5,763 nt of DNA, taken from contig QNFD01000195.1 in NCBI GenBank assembly GCA_003645435.1, positions 1-5,763 of the forward strand, in the 5' to 3' direction. The notes below the pieces were generated by a model, which was given only the letters and a program-made list of their open reading frames with translations, was not told the origin of the DNA and searched no databases. The DNA comes from Gammaproteobacteria bacterium (lineage in GTDB: Bacteria; Pseudomonadota; Gammaproteobacteria; GCA-001735895). The first letter of the stretch is position 1; every line of letters begins with the position of its first letter. The position numbers were made by a program, and so were the translations under genes. Shown here in pieces: positions 1-5,763 of this stretch.

Positions 1-1606
1 TGAGTCTGGCGCGGGTAAATCAACCGTCGGTAATGGTGTCGTACAATTACTCAGTGCCCCGGGCCGTGTTAGTTCGGGTGAGGTCTACCTCGATGACACG
101 TTAATTTCCACCTTCAACCGTAAGCAAATATTGAAAATTCGCGGCTCGCGCATCGGCTTTATATTCCAGGATCCGATGACCTCGCTAAACCCGCTGTTCA
201 CGGTGGAAAACCAGATCGTGGAAACGATTATTAATTGCCTGGATATGAGTGCGAAGCAAGCCCGTCGATACGCCGTAGAATTACTCGACCAGGTAGGTAT
301 CCCGGACCCCGAAATCCGTATCAAGCAATTTCCACATCAATTTTCCGGCGGTATGCGTCAGCGCGTGGTTATAGCGATTGCACTTGCTGGTAAACCCGAC
401 CTCATCATCGCCGATGAACCAACCACCGCTCTCGATGTTTCGGTTCAGGACCAGATTCTTTCACTGATTAGAAATCTCTGCCAGCAGCACAATGTTGGTT
501 GCCTGCTGGTTACCCATGACATGGGTGTGATTGCCAATGTTACCGATCGAGTCGCGGTTATGTACCGCGGTAAACTGGTCGAGATTGGAACTACCCGCCA
601 GGTACTCGGTGACCCCCGGCATGATTACACCAAAAGCCTGATCAGTGCCGTGCCAAGATCAGACATTAAGGTCGATCGCTTCCCGCTGGTAGAATACATC
701 GAAACCACCGCAAAAGGCCTGAAACCGATCGACGTCTCGACGCATTGGCTAGGGCAGGGTGAACGCCATCAAAGCCAGGACGATTTACTCGTGATCGAAA
801 AGCTCAATTTGAGTTTTTTGACACGAGACGCGATGTTGGCAAAAAATCGACGTTATCTACAGGCAACCGAAGATGTCGATCTATCCATCAAACAGGGTGA
901 AACCTTTGGCCTGGTCGGTGAAAGCGGATCGGGTAAATCGACAATTGCGCGCATGGTCGCAGGCTTGCAGGTACCCGATAGTGGTTCTATTAAATTCGAC
1001 GGCACTGAACTCGTCAACAATCCCGATCGCAAGGCCGTGAAACGGGCCCGTTTACAAATACAGATGGTGTTTCAGAATCCCTATTCCTCGTTAAATGGAC
1101 GTATGAAAATTGACGATATCATCGCCGAGCCTATTCTGTTCCACCACCTGACTCCGGCCAATGAGGTCAGACAGATCGTTGGTGATCTACTCGATCATGT
1201 GGGACTGGGTCGCCAGGCTGGACGTAAATATCCCCACGAATTTTCCGGCGGCCAACGCCAGCGAATTTCAATCGCGCGCGCCCTCGCCAGCCGGCCGAGG
1301 CTTTTGATTTGCGATGAACCAACCTCGGCACTCGATGTTTCGGTGCAGGCACAGATTCTGAACCTGTTGAAAGACCTGCAGGACCAACTCGGGCTAACCA
1401 TGCTGTTCATCAGTCATGACTTGCCGGTAATCCGCCAAATGTGTGACCGCGTAGCGATCATGCGACAGGGCAAGATCCTCGAAACCGCCGAAAGCGAGAC
1501 CTTTTTTGAACACCCGCAGGATCCATACAGTAGAGAGTTACTGGATTTAATGCCGCGTTTCGATAGTATTTACCATCAGGAAGCTGAAATTCGAACGATT
1601 AACTAG
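1..1606 (+). CDS. Fused double-domain ATPase of a peptide-type ABC importer, 5' end outside the window
   Basis: This gene encodes the cytoplasmic energy-coupling subunit, which hydrolyses ATP to drive uptake of a small solute, probably a peptide. The open frame runs from the left edge, so the N-terminus is missing; 534 residues are visible, counted from the Glu codon at base 2. Domain 1 has the P-loop ESGAGKST (1-8), Q-loop FQDP, signature FSGGMRQR (114-121), Walker B IIADEP with Glu139, and switch His172. A linker of about 110 residues follows, beginning with an oligo_HPY-type segment (HDYTKSLISAVPR). Domain 2 has GESGSGKST (306-314), FQNP, FSGGQRQR (414-421), LLICDEP with Glu439, His472, and a second HPY-like tail (DPYSRELLDLMPR). 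Both sites keep every key residue, so both should be active. The fused form is known in GsiA and YejF; E. coli DppD and DppF are separate proteins. No cysteine cluster of the kind some DppD/OppD tails carry is seen after either domain. Probably about 40 residues are lost upstream. Confidence 0.96.
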   Translation, partial: ESGAGKSTVGNGVVQLLSAPGRVSSGEVYLDDTLISTFNRKQILKIRGSRIGFIFQDPMTSLNPLFTVENQIVETIINCLDMSAKQARRYAVELLDQVGIPDPEIRIKQFPHQFSGGMRQRVVIAIALAGKPDLIIADEPTTALDVSVQDQILSLIRNLCQQHNVGCLLVTHDMGVIANVTDRVAVMYRGKLVEIGTTRQVLGDPRHDYTKSLISAVPRSDIKVDRFPLVEYIETTAKGLKPIDVSTHWLGQGERHQSQDDLLVIEKLNLSFLTRDAMLAKNRRYLQATEDVDLSIKQGETFGLVGESGSGKSTIARMVAGLQVPDSGSIKFDGTELVNNPDRKAVKRARLQIQMVFQNPYSSLNGRMKIDDIIAEPILFHHLTPANEVRQIVGDLLDHVGLGRQAGRKYPHEFSGGQRQRISIARALASRPRLLICDEPTSALDVSVQAQILNLLKDLQDQLGLTMLFISHDLPVIRQMCDRVAIMRQGKILETAESETFFEHPQDPYSRELLDLMPRFDSIYHQEAEIRTIN

Positions 1607-1626
1607 TTTTTTGGCGGCTTTATAAT
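1599..1626 (+). promoter_or_regulatory. Possible sigma70 promoter ahead of the binding-protein gene
   Basis: A perfect -10 hexamer, TATAAT, lies at 1621-1626. TTAACT at 1599-1604 matches four of six bases of the -35 consensus TTGACA, and the spacer is 16 bases. Transcription would begin near 1633, leaving a leader of about 45 bases before the binding-protein start. An internal promoter here would let the binding protein be made in excess of the ATPase, which is common in importers. The -10 sits inside an AT-rich palindrome (1619-1632), so a TATAAT also reads on the other strand, and a chance match is possible. Confidence 0.35.
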
Positions 1627-1644
1627 TATAAAAACCGCTGTTTT
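1613..1644 (+). terminator. Weak hairpin with short T-run after the ATPase gene; possible attenuator
   Basis: Bases 1613-1617 pair with 1635-1639 (four Watson-Crick pairs and one G-T). After a small internal loop, 1619-1623 pair with 1628-1632 around the loop AATT. A run of four T follows at 1641-1644 after one G. The upper stem is all A-T and the T-run is short, so at most this would cause partial termination or 3'-end protection. It overlaps the possible promoter, and the two readings compete. Confidence 0.25.
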
Positions 1645-1678
1645 ACATAACCACAACAATGATACGGAGAGAACAAGC

Positions 1679-3238
1679 ATGAAAAACCGACTATTAATAA
1701 CGGCAACTCTGCTGTGTGCCAGCCTGCTGGCATTCACCGGAGTCAATGCCAAAACCCTACGGCTCGCCTACGACGCCGACCCGGTGACACTGGATATACA
1801 TGAGCAGTTGTCCGGCGGTATTCTGCAATTATCGCATATGTCTTTCGATCCGCTGATTCGCTGGACCCAGGATCTCGCCTTCGAGAACAGGCTGGCGACC
1901 AGCTACGAGCGCCTGAATGATACTACCGTGCGATTTAATTTGCGCAAAGGCGTTAAATTTCACAGCGGCAACGAGATGACCGCGGCAGACTTCAAATGGA
2001 CATTCGACCGGCTCAAAGTCAGCCCTGATTTCAAGGGTATATTCACCAATTTCAGCGCGCTGAACGTGATCGACGACTACACTATCGATCTGGTGACGAC
2101 TGGCCCTTACCCGCTTGTATTGCATACAGCGACTTATATCTTCCCACTGGATAGCAAGTTCTATACGGGCACCGATGCAAACGGTAATGACAAGGGCGAA
2201 ATCGTCAAGAACGGCGCCTCATTTGCGTCGACCCACCTGTCGGGTACCGGTCCTTTCACGGTGACTTCGCGTGAACAAGGCGTGAAAATTGTTTTCGACC
2301 GCTTCAAAGACTACTGGGATATAGACTCAAAGGGTAATGTCGATCAGATTATCTTCACGCCGATCAAAGATGAGCAAACTCGTGTTGCGGCTCTGCTTTC
2401 AGGCGACGTGGACTTTATCGCGCCGGTTTCACCGAACGACTTCGGTCAAATCAAGAGAAGCAGCAAGGCCAACCTGGTCACCATGCCTGGTACCCGTATC
2501 ATCACTCTCCAGATGAACCAGGAACGCCGTCCTGAATTTAAAAACATACTGGTGCGTCAGGCTATCGTTAACGCGGTCAACAACGAGGCTATTGTTAAGA
2601 AAATCATGAAAGGCTTCGGCACCACGGCTGCGCAGATGAGCCCAGAGGGTTATCTCGGCTATAATCCAAAACTAACCCCGCGTTTCGACCTCCAGGAAGC
2701 GAAAAACCTGATGAAAGAAGCCGGTTACGAGGATGGCTTTAGCGTGACCATGATGGCGCCTAACAATCGTTACGTAAACGATGACAAGATCGCACAGGCA
2801 GTGGCTGCAATGCTGTCTAAAATCAACATCAAGGTAGATCTGCAAACCATGCCGAAGGCTCAATACTGGCCTCTGTTCGACGAGCGTGCGGCAGATATCA
2901 TGATGATTGGCTGGCATTCGGATACCGAAGACAGCGCCAACTTCTACGAGTTTTTGGCGATGACACCTGATAGCGACACCGGTATGGGCGCCTACAATTC
3001 GGGCAACTACAGCAGTGAGTTTGTCGATGAAAGCACGATGATAGCGAACATGGAGACTGATCCCGCTACTCGTGCCAGCATGCTGCAGGCAATCGAAGAA
3101 CGCATGTATCAGGAAGCAGGCTTCATTCCGTTGCACTGGCAGAACCTGGCCTGGGCGGCACGCAAAGGAGTTGAGATTGAATGGGTTGTGAATGCGTTCA
3201 ATTTCCCATACCTGGGTGATCTGGTCATCAAGGATTAA
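1679..3238 (+). CDS. Periplasmic solute-binding protein, family 5 (DppA/GsiB type)
   Basis: This is the extracytoplasmic receptor that binds the ligand and delivers it to the permease pair. It has 519 residues, usual for the family (about 500-540). Residues 1-24 look like a Sec signal peptide: basic start MKNR, hydrophobic core LLITATLLCASLLA, and a VNA/K cleavage site after Ala24. Cys13 lies within the core without a lipobox, so a soluble periplasmic protein is expected. Family landmarks in order are LRKGVKFHSG (88-97), GTGPF (189-193), RVAALLSGDVDFI (235-247), VRQAIVNAVNNEAI (292-305), AKNLMKEAGY (341-350), AQAVAAML (372-379), and GWHSDTEDSANF (411-422). The last corresponds to the GW..D..D..NF stretch of DppA, close to its peptide site. 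The ATG at 1679 is set by GGAG at 1666-1669, nine bases upstream. The ligand is unknown: di- or oligopeptide is most likely by family, with glutathione possible by gene order. Opines or nickel are less likely but not excluded. Confidence 0.95.
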   Translation: MKNRLLITATLLCASLLAFTGVNAKTLRLAYDADPVTLDIHEQLSGGILQLSHMSFDPLIRWTQDLAFENRLATSYERLNDTTVRFNLRKGVKFHSGNEMTAADFKWTFDRLKVSPDFKGIFTNFSALNVIDDYTIDLVTTGPYPLVLHTATYIFPLDSKFYTGTDANGNDKGEIVKNGASFASTHLSGTGPFTVTSREQGVKIVFDRFKDYWDIDSKGNVDQIIFTPIKDEQTRVAALLSGDVDFIAPVSPNDFGQIKRSSKANLVTMPGTRIITLQMNQERRPEFKNILVRQAIVNAVNNEAIVKKIMKGFGTTAAQMSPEGYLGYNPKLTPRFDLQEAKNLMKEAGYEDGFSVTMMAPNNRYVNDDKIAQAVAAMLSKINIKVDLQTMPKAQYWPLFDERAADIMMIGWHSDTEDSANFYEFLAMTPDSDTGMGAYNSGNYSSEFVDESTMIANMETDPATRASMLQAIEERMYQEAGFIPLHWQNLAWAARKGVEIEWVVNAFNFPYLGDLVIKD

Positions 3239-3245
3239 TAATGCC

Positions 3246-3276
3246 TATCTGGGCAGGCACTTCGCCTGCCCAGATA
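3246..3276 (+). promoter_or_regulatory. Strong intercistronic hairpin between binding-protein and permease B genes
   Basis: Bases 3246-3258 (TATCTGGGCAGGC) pair perfectly with 3264-3276 around the five-base loop ACTTC, giving a 13-bp stem with a GC-rich core. It begins eight bases after the binding-protein stop codon. Only a poor T-rich stretch (TCTT) follows, so it is not a good intrinsic terminator. Hairpins at this place in importer operons, as between malE and malF, protect the upstream message and raise binding protein over permease. The same role is inferred here. Confidence 0.7.
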
Positions 3277-3294
3277 TCTTAGCCAACCCCGTCT

Positions 3295-4272
3295 ATGTTT
3301 CAATTTCTGATCAAACGCACGCTTCAGGCATTCGTGGTGATGTTCATCATCAGTATTTTCTGTTTTCTGGTGCAGGACAGCCTGGGTGATCCAACCCGGG
3401 AACTGGCAGCGATGTCGATGTCCAATGCAGACAGGGCCGACCTGAGAGAATCGCTAGGCCTGAATGATCCACTGCTGGTGCAATATGGACGCTTTGCCGG
3501 ACGCGCATTACAGGGTGATCTGGGTAACTCTTATTTTTTCAAGGAGCCTGCGCTCACCGTTATCATGAAAAAATTACCGGCAACTCTGGAACTGGTATTC
3601 GCTGCCTCGTTTTTGATCATTTTCGTATCGATACCTCTCGGCGTGTTTACCGCCATCCGCCCACGACACTGGTTTAGCCGCTTCACTATGGCGGTCAGCG
3701 TGATTGGCATATCGATCCCGGTATTTCTCACCGCACTGGGATTAATTTTTATATTTTCTGTAACTCTGGGCTGGATGCCTTCCTTCGGTCGCGGTGAAGT
3801 TGTTCACATCTGGGGGTACTGGAGTAGCAATTTTTTCAGCTGGGATGGCTTTCTTCACATCATCATGCCGGCGATAGCCCTGTCCTCAATCATGGTACCG
3901 CTGTTCATTCGACTGGTTCGCGCCGAAATGCTCGAAGTATTGAGCTCGGAATATGTCAAGTTTGCGCGTGCCAAGGGGCTCGGTTCGGTGCCGGTTTACC
4001 TCAAGCATGCGTTAAAGAACACCATGCTGCCGGTAATCACGGTCGGCGGCGTGCAGATCGGTATCATGGTGGCTTACACCATTTTAACCGAGTCTGTATT
4101 TCAATGGCCGGGCATGGGTTTCATGTTCCTGGAGGCTGTTAATCGATCGGATATCCCGTTGATTACGGCCTATATCATGTTTGTCGGATTAGTTTTCGTA
4201 GTCGTCAATACACTCGTCGATATGCTCTACGGCATGATCAACCCCATGGTGGACCTGGTGGGTAAAGGTTGA
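3295..4272 (+). CDS. Inner-membrane permease subunit, DppB/OppB type
   Basis: This is one of the two channel-forming subunits of the importer (BPD_transp_1 family). It has 325 residues, near the usual 305-340. Hydrophobic segments lie at about 10-28, 98-120, 132-158, 186-207, 247-268 and 290-312, which fits six membrane spans with a periplasmic stretch after the first. The cytoplasmic EAA loop that docks on the ATPase is EYVKFARAKGLG (219-230) followed by HALKNTMLP (238-246). The typical TESVFQWPGMG stretch follows (265-275), as does a family ending (INPMVDL). The start must be ATG 3295, because an in-frame TAG lies at 3280-3282 and no other start codon lies between. No Shine-Dalgarno sequence is visible upstream (CCAACCCCGTCT), which suggests weak initiation. 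The gene follows the 3246-3276 hairpin and is joined to the next gene by a one-base overlap. Confidence 0.95.
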   Translation: MFQFLIKRTLQAFVVMFIISIFCFLVQDSLGDPTRELAAMSMSNADRADLRESLGLNDPLLVQYGRFAGRALQGDLGNSYFFKEPALTVIMKKLPATLELVFAASFLIIFVSIPLGVFTAIRPRHWFSRFTMAVSVIGISIPVFLTALGLIFIFSVTLGWMPSFGRGEVVHIWGYWSSNFFSWDGFLHIIMPAIALSSIMVPLFIRLVRAEMLEVLSSEYVKFARAKGLGSVPVYLKHALKNTMLPVITVGGVQIGIMVAYTILTESVFQWPGMGFMFLEAVNRSDIPLITAYIMFVGLVFVVVNTLVDMLYGMINPMVDLVGKG

Positions 4273-5201
4273 TGGACAGGCTTAGCTTTTACTGGCAACG
4301 AATGCTGGAATCGGATTTAATCTATTACTATCGGCGCGACAAGATTGCTATTGTGAGCAGCCTGGTATTCCTTATTTTCGCATTGATGGCGTTATTTTCG
4401 CCATTAATCGCTCCCTTCGATCCTTACGACTTAACCCAGCTAGACCTGATGAATTCGGAGATGCCGCCGGTCTGGATCGAAGGCGCGGATCCCCGCTTTC
4501 TGCTCGGTACCGACGATCAGGGTCGAGACCTGTGGAGCACTATTCTATATGGTATGCGGGTTTCGTTGTTGATCGGTATCTGCGCGGTTTTGTTACAGGG
4601 CACGATTGGTATTGTCATCGGTCTGGTTTCGGGTTACATGGGCGGCAAAGTAGACAGCCTGTTAATGCGTATCGCCGATGTGCAACTATCTTTTTCAACA
4701 CTGATGGTTGCCATTATCGTTCTGGCGATCGTAAAGAATGCCTTTGGCGGCGAAACCTATAGCAACTGGGCGATGGTAATCCTGATTCTGGTTATCGGTT
4801 TATCCGAATGGCCGCAAATAGCGCGAACCGTGCGCTCTTCGGTACTCGGCGAAAAAGAAAAGGAATATGTTGATGCCGCCCACGTGATGGGCTTCGGGCC
4901 GGTGCGCATCATGTTCAAACACATACTGCCCAATTGCCTGTCACCGATATTCGTCATATCCACCGTGCAGATTGCAAATGCGATCATCACCGAGGCTGCC
5001 CTGTCATTTCTCGGCCTGGGTATGCCGGTTACCCAACCCAGCCTTGGTTCATTGATTAGCATCGGCAAGGAATACCTGTTCTCGGGTTCCTGGTGGATTA
5101 CGCTGATACCCGGATTTTTCCTGATAGCCATCGTCATCGCGATCAACCTGATGGGTGATTTCTTACGCGATGTATTCAACCCGAGGCTTTACAAGGAATA
5201 A
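4272..5201 (+). CDS. Inner-membrane permease subunit, DppC/OppC type
   Basis: This is the partner channel subunit, with 309 residues from ATG 4272. Before the first span it has the cytoplasmic lead-in (ESDLIYYYRRDKIAIVS) usual for OppC N-domains. The first span is about 27-49, and the periplasmic stretch ends in LLGTDDQGRDLWSTILYG (77-94), a hallmark of the C-type permease. Further spans lie at about 98-120, 140-156, 166-180, 223-245 and 275-296. The EAA loop is EYVDAAHVMGFG (198-209) followed by KHILPN (216-221). EAALSFLGLG (241-250) and the closing GDFLRDVFNPR (295-305) are also typical. The start ATG shares its A with the TGA stop of the preceding permease (TGATG), so translation is probably coupled and the two subunits made in equal amounts. 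GGTGGGT at 4257-4263 may serve as the ribosome site. A TTG one codon earlier (4269) is possible but less likely. Confidence 0.95.
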   Translation: MDRLSFYWQRMLESDLIYYYRRDKIAIVSSLVFLIFALMALFSPLIAPFDPYDLTQLDLMNSEMPPVWIEGADPRFLLGTDDQGRDLWSTILYGMRVSLLIGICAVLLQGTIGIVIGLVSGYMGGKVDSLLMRIADVQLSFSTLMVAIIVLAIVKNAFGGETYSNWAMVILILVIGLSEWPQIARTVRSSVLGEKEKEYVDAAHVMGFGPVRIMFKHILPNCLSPIFVISTVQIANAIITEAALSFLGLGMPVTQPSLGSLISIGKEYLFSGSWWITLIPGFFLIAIVIAINLMGDFLRDVFNPRLYKE

Positions 5202-5210
5202 CCTCAGCAA

Positions 5211-5296
5211 TGTAGGGTGGGTGCAACCCATCAACAATAAGCATACGAGTGTCATAGCCGGATAAACCCAGGATGGTGGGTTGCACCCACCCTACA
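5211..5296. repeat. Inverted pair of GTAG-headed palindromes, REP/BIME-like element
   Basis: Bases 5211-5230 are the exact reverse complement of 5277-5296 (20 of 20), separated by 46 bases. Each arm is itself a small hairpin headed by GTAG. On the + strand, GTAG at 5212-5215 is followed by a 7-bp stem GGTGGGT/ACCCATC (one G-T pair) with loop GCA. The - strand copy has a perfect 7-bp stem GGTGGGT/ACCCACC with the same loop. A GTAG foot on a short palindrome is the known form of repeats mobilised by REP-associated tyrosine transposases (RAYT); two in opposite orientation make a BIME. The element fills nearly all the space between two convergent genes. The long stem could slow polymerase or protect 3' ends from both sides, but no T-run follows on either strand. 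That it is multicopy in the genome is an inference. Confidence 0.7.
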
Positions 5297-5305
5297 CGCT
5301 GACTA

Positions 5306-5763
5306 TCAGGCAGATAAAAACCGCATCATCCATTGTGCCCAGACCTGTGAATCGGGTTCGCCGTTGTCGATATATATCCTCGCTCGTTCCACTTCTTCAG
5401 CCGGCATTTTTTCTTCGGTTGCGGCGAGAAAGTTATTCATCGCCCGCAGGGGCTGTTCCGGATGCCCCTGCAAACTCATTATGTTATTGCCGAGGGTGTA
5501 GGCATAGTAAGGGTAGCTAGCGGTATTCGCGAAGCTTTGTGCATTTTCCGGCAACCGCGTCACCCGTTCCTGGTTGAAATGGTAAATGCCGGTATTGGTC
5601 TCACCTGGCTGCATCCAGTCGTACTGACGTGTAATGTTTAAAACATAGTTACCGATAACCCAACCCTGCTCATTTTTGCCTACTGCACCACCAAAAGTTT
5701 TAGCCACTAGTTGATGACCAAAGCAGGAGGCGACGATTTGCTTGTTAGCCTTATTCACATCCA
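5306..5763 (-). CDS. Class I glutamine amidotransferase-like protein, 5' end outside the window
   Basis: The C-terminal part of a triad amidotransferase domain is visible, about 152 codons, with the frame open to the right edge. In this fold a Cys-His-Glu triad releases ammonia from glutamine or hydrolyses a related amide. The nucleophile elbow SCFGHQ carries the Cys at codon 5723-5725. It is followed by LVAKTFGGAVGKNEQGWVIG, usual for stand-alone GMP-synthase-like amidotransferases. Later YHFNQERVTRLP matches the H.D.V..LP stretch, and LQGHPEQP supplies His (5462-5464) and Glu (5456-5458). All three triad residues are thus present. Family members are usually about 230-250 residues, so some 80-100 are missing. 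The gene ends 10 bases from the palindromic element and converges on the transporter operon, so it is not co-transcribed with it. Partner and substrate are unknown; a stand-alone hydrolase acting on a gamma-glutamyl compound is one possibility. Confidence 0.88.
   Translation of the reverse strand, partial: DVNKANKQIVASCFGHQLVAKTFGGAVGKNEQGWVIGNYVLNITRQYDWMQPGETNTGIYHFNQERVTRLPENAQSFANTASYPYYAYTLGNNIMSLQGHPEQPLRAMNNFLAATEEKMPAEEVERARIYIDNGEPDSQVWAQWMMRFLSA

Noticed and set aside
131..1606. ATPase gene starting at TTG 131
   Set aside because: The frame is open back to base 2 and encodes the first P-loop, ESGAGKST. A start at 131 would remove an essential motif.
1709..1720. Lipoprotein signal around Cys13 of the binding protein
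   Set aside because: The residues before the Cys (TLL) do not fit a lipobox, and a normal signal peptidase I site (VNA/K) follows.
2672..3136. 154-residue open frame on the - strand
   Set aside because: It lies wholly inside the binding-protein gene, shows no recognisable motif, and follows from the codon pattern of the real gene.
3192..3389. 65-residue open frame on the + strand
   Set aside because: It overlaps the end of the binding protein, the hairpin and the start of permease B in another frame, and has no features of its own.
4757..5179. 140-residue open frame on the - strand
   Set aside because: It is antisense to the DppC-type permease, whose family motifs are clear through this stretch.
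4269..5201. Permease C starting at TTG 4269
   Set aside because: The ATG one codon later overlaps the preceding TGA, a classic coupled start, and is the stronger codon.
5211..5296. Intrinsic terminator for the transporter operon
   Set aside because: The stem is strong, but no T-run follows on either strand and the 46-base spacing is unlike a terminator loop. A REP/BIME-type repeat explains the structure better.
5281..5520. 79-residue open frame on the + strand
   Set aside because: It begins inside the palindrome and runs antisense to the amidotransferase gene; no start signal or family resemblance is seen.
5306..5758. Amidotransferase starting at GTG 5758
   Set aside because: The frame continues to the edge, and this start would leave only 11 residues before the catalytic Cys, removing most of the N-terminal half of the fold.

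Overview
The window holds most of a bacterial ABC importer operon of the peptide/opine/nickel family (the Dpp/Opp/Gsi group), plus the end of a convergent gene. Moderate GC content, the form of the genes and a GTAG-headed extragenic palindrome fit a gammaproteobacterium, possibly an environmental or marine one. That placement is an inference from style; no marker gene is present.

Layout on the + strand: (1) bases 1-1606, a fused ATPase with two complete ABC domains, cut by the left edge just before its first P-loop; (2) a 72-base AT-rich gap with a possible promoter and a weak hairpin; (3) 1679-3238, a periplasmic family 5 solute-binding protein with a Sec signal peptide; (4) a 56-base gap containing a perfect 13-bp GC-rich hairpin; (5) 3295-4272, a DppB-type permease; (6) 4272-5201, a DppC-type permease that shares one base with the gene before it. 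The order fused ATPase, binding protein, permease B, permease C matches that of gsiABCD in Escherichia coli, but the substrate cannot be fixed from sequence alone.

Beyond the operon, 5211-5296 is an inverted pair of short palindromes resembling a REP/BIME element. On the - strand, 5306 to the right edge encodes the C-terminal part of a class I glutamine amidotransferase-like protein, cut at its 5' end. It converges on the transporter operon and is not part of the same transcript.

How the parts work together: the binding protein captures a ligand in the periplasm, the two permeases form the channel, and the double ATPase supplies both nucleotide-binding sites from one chain. The two intergenic hairpins and the possible internal promoter may raise binding-protein levels above those of the membrane subunits. 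The genes belong to known families; the most unusual items are the extragenic palindromes and the permease B start, which has no visible ribosome-binding site.
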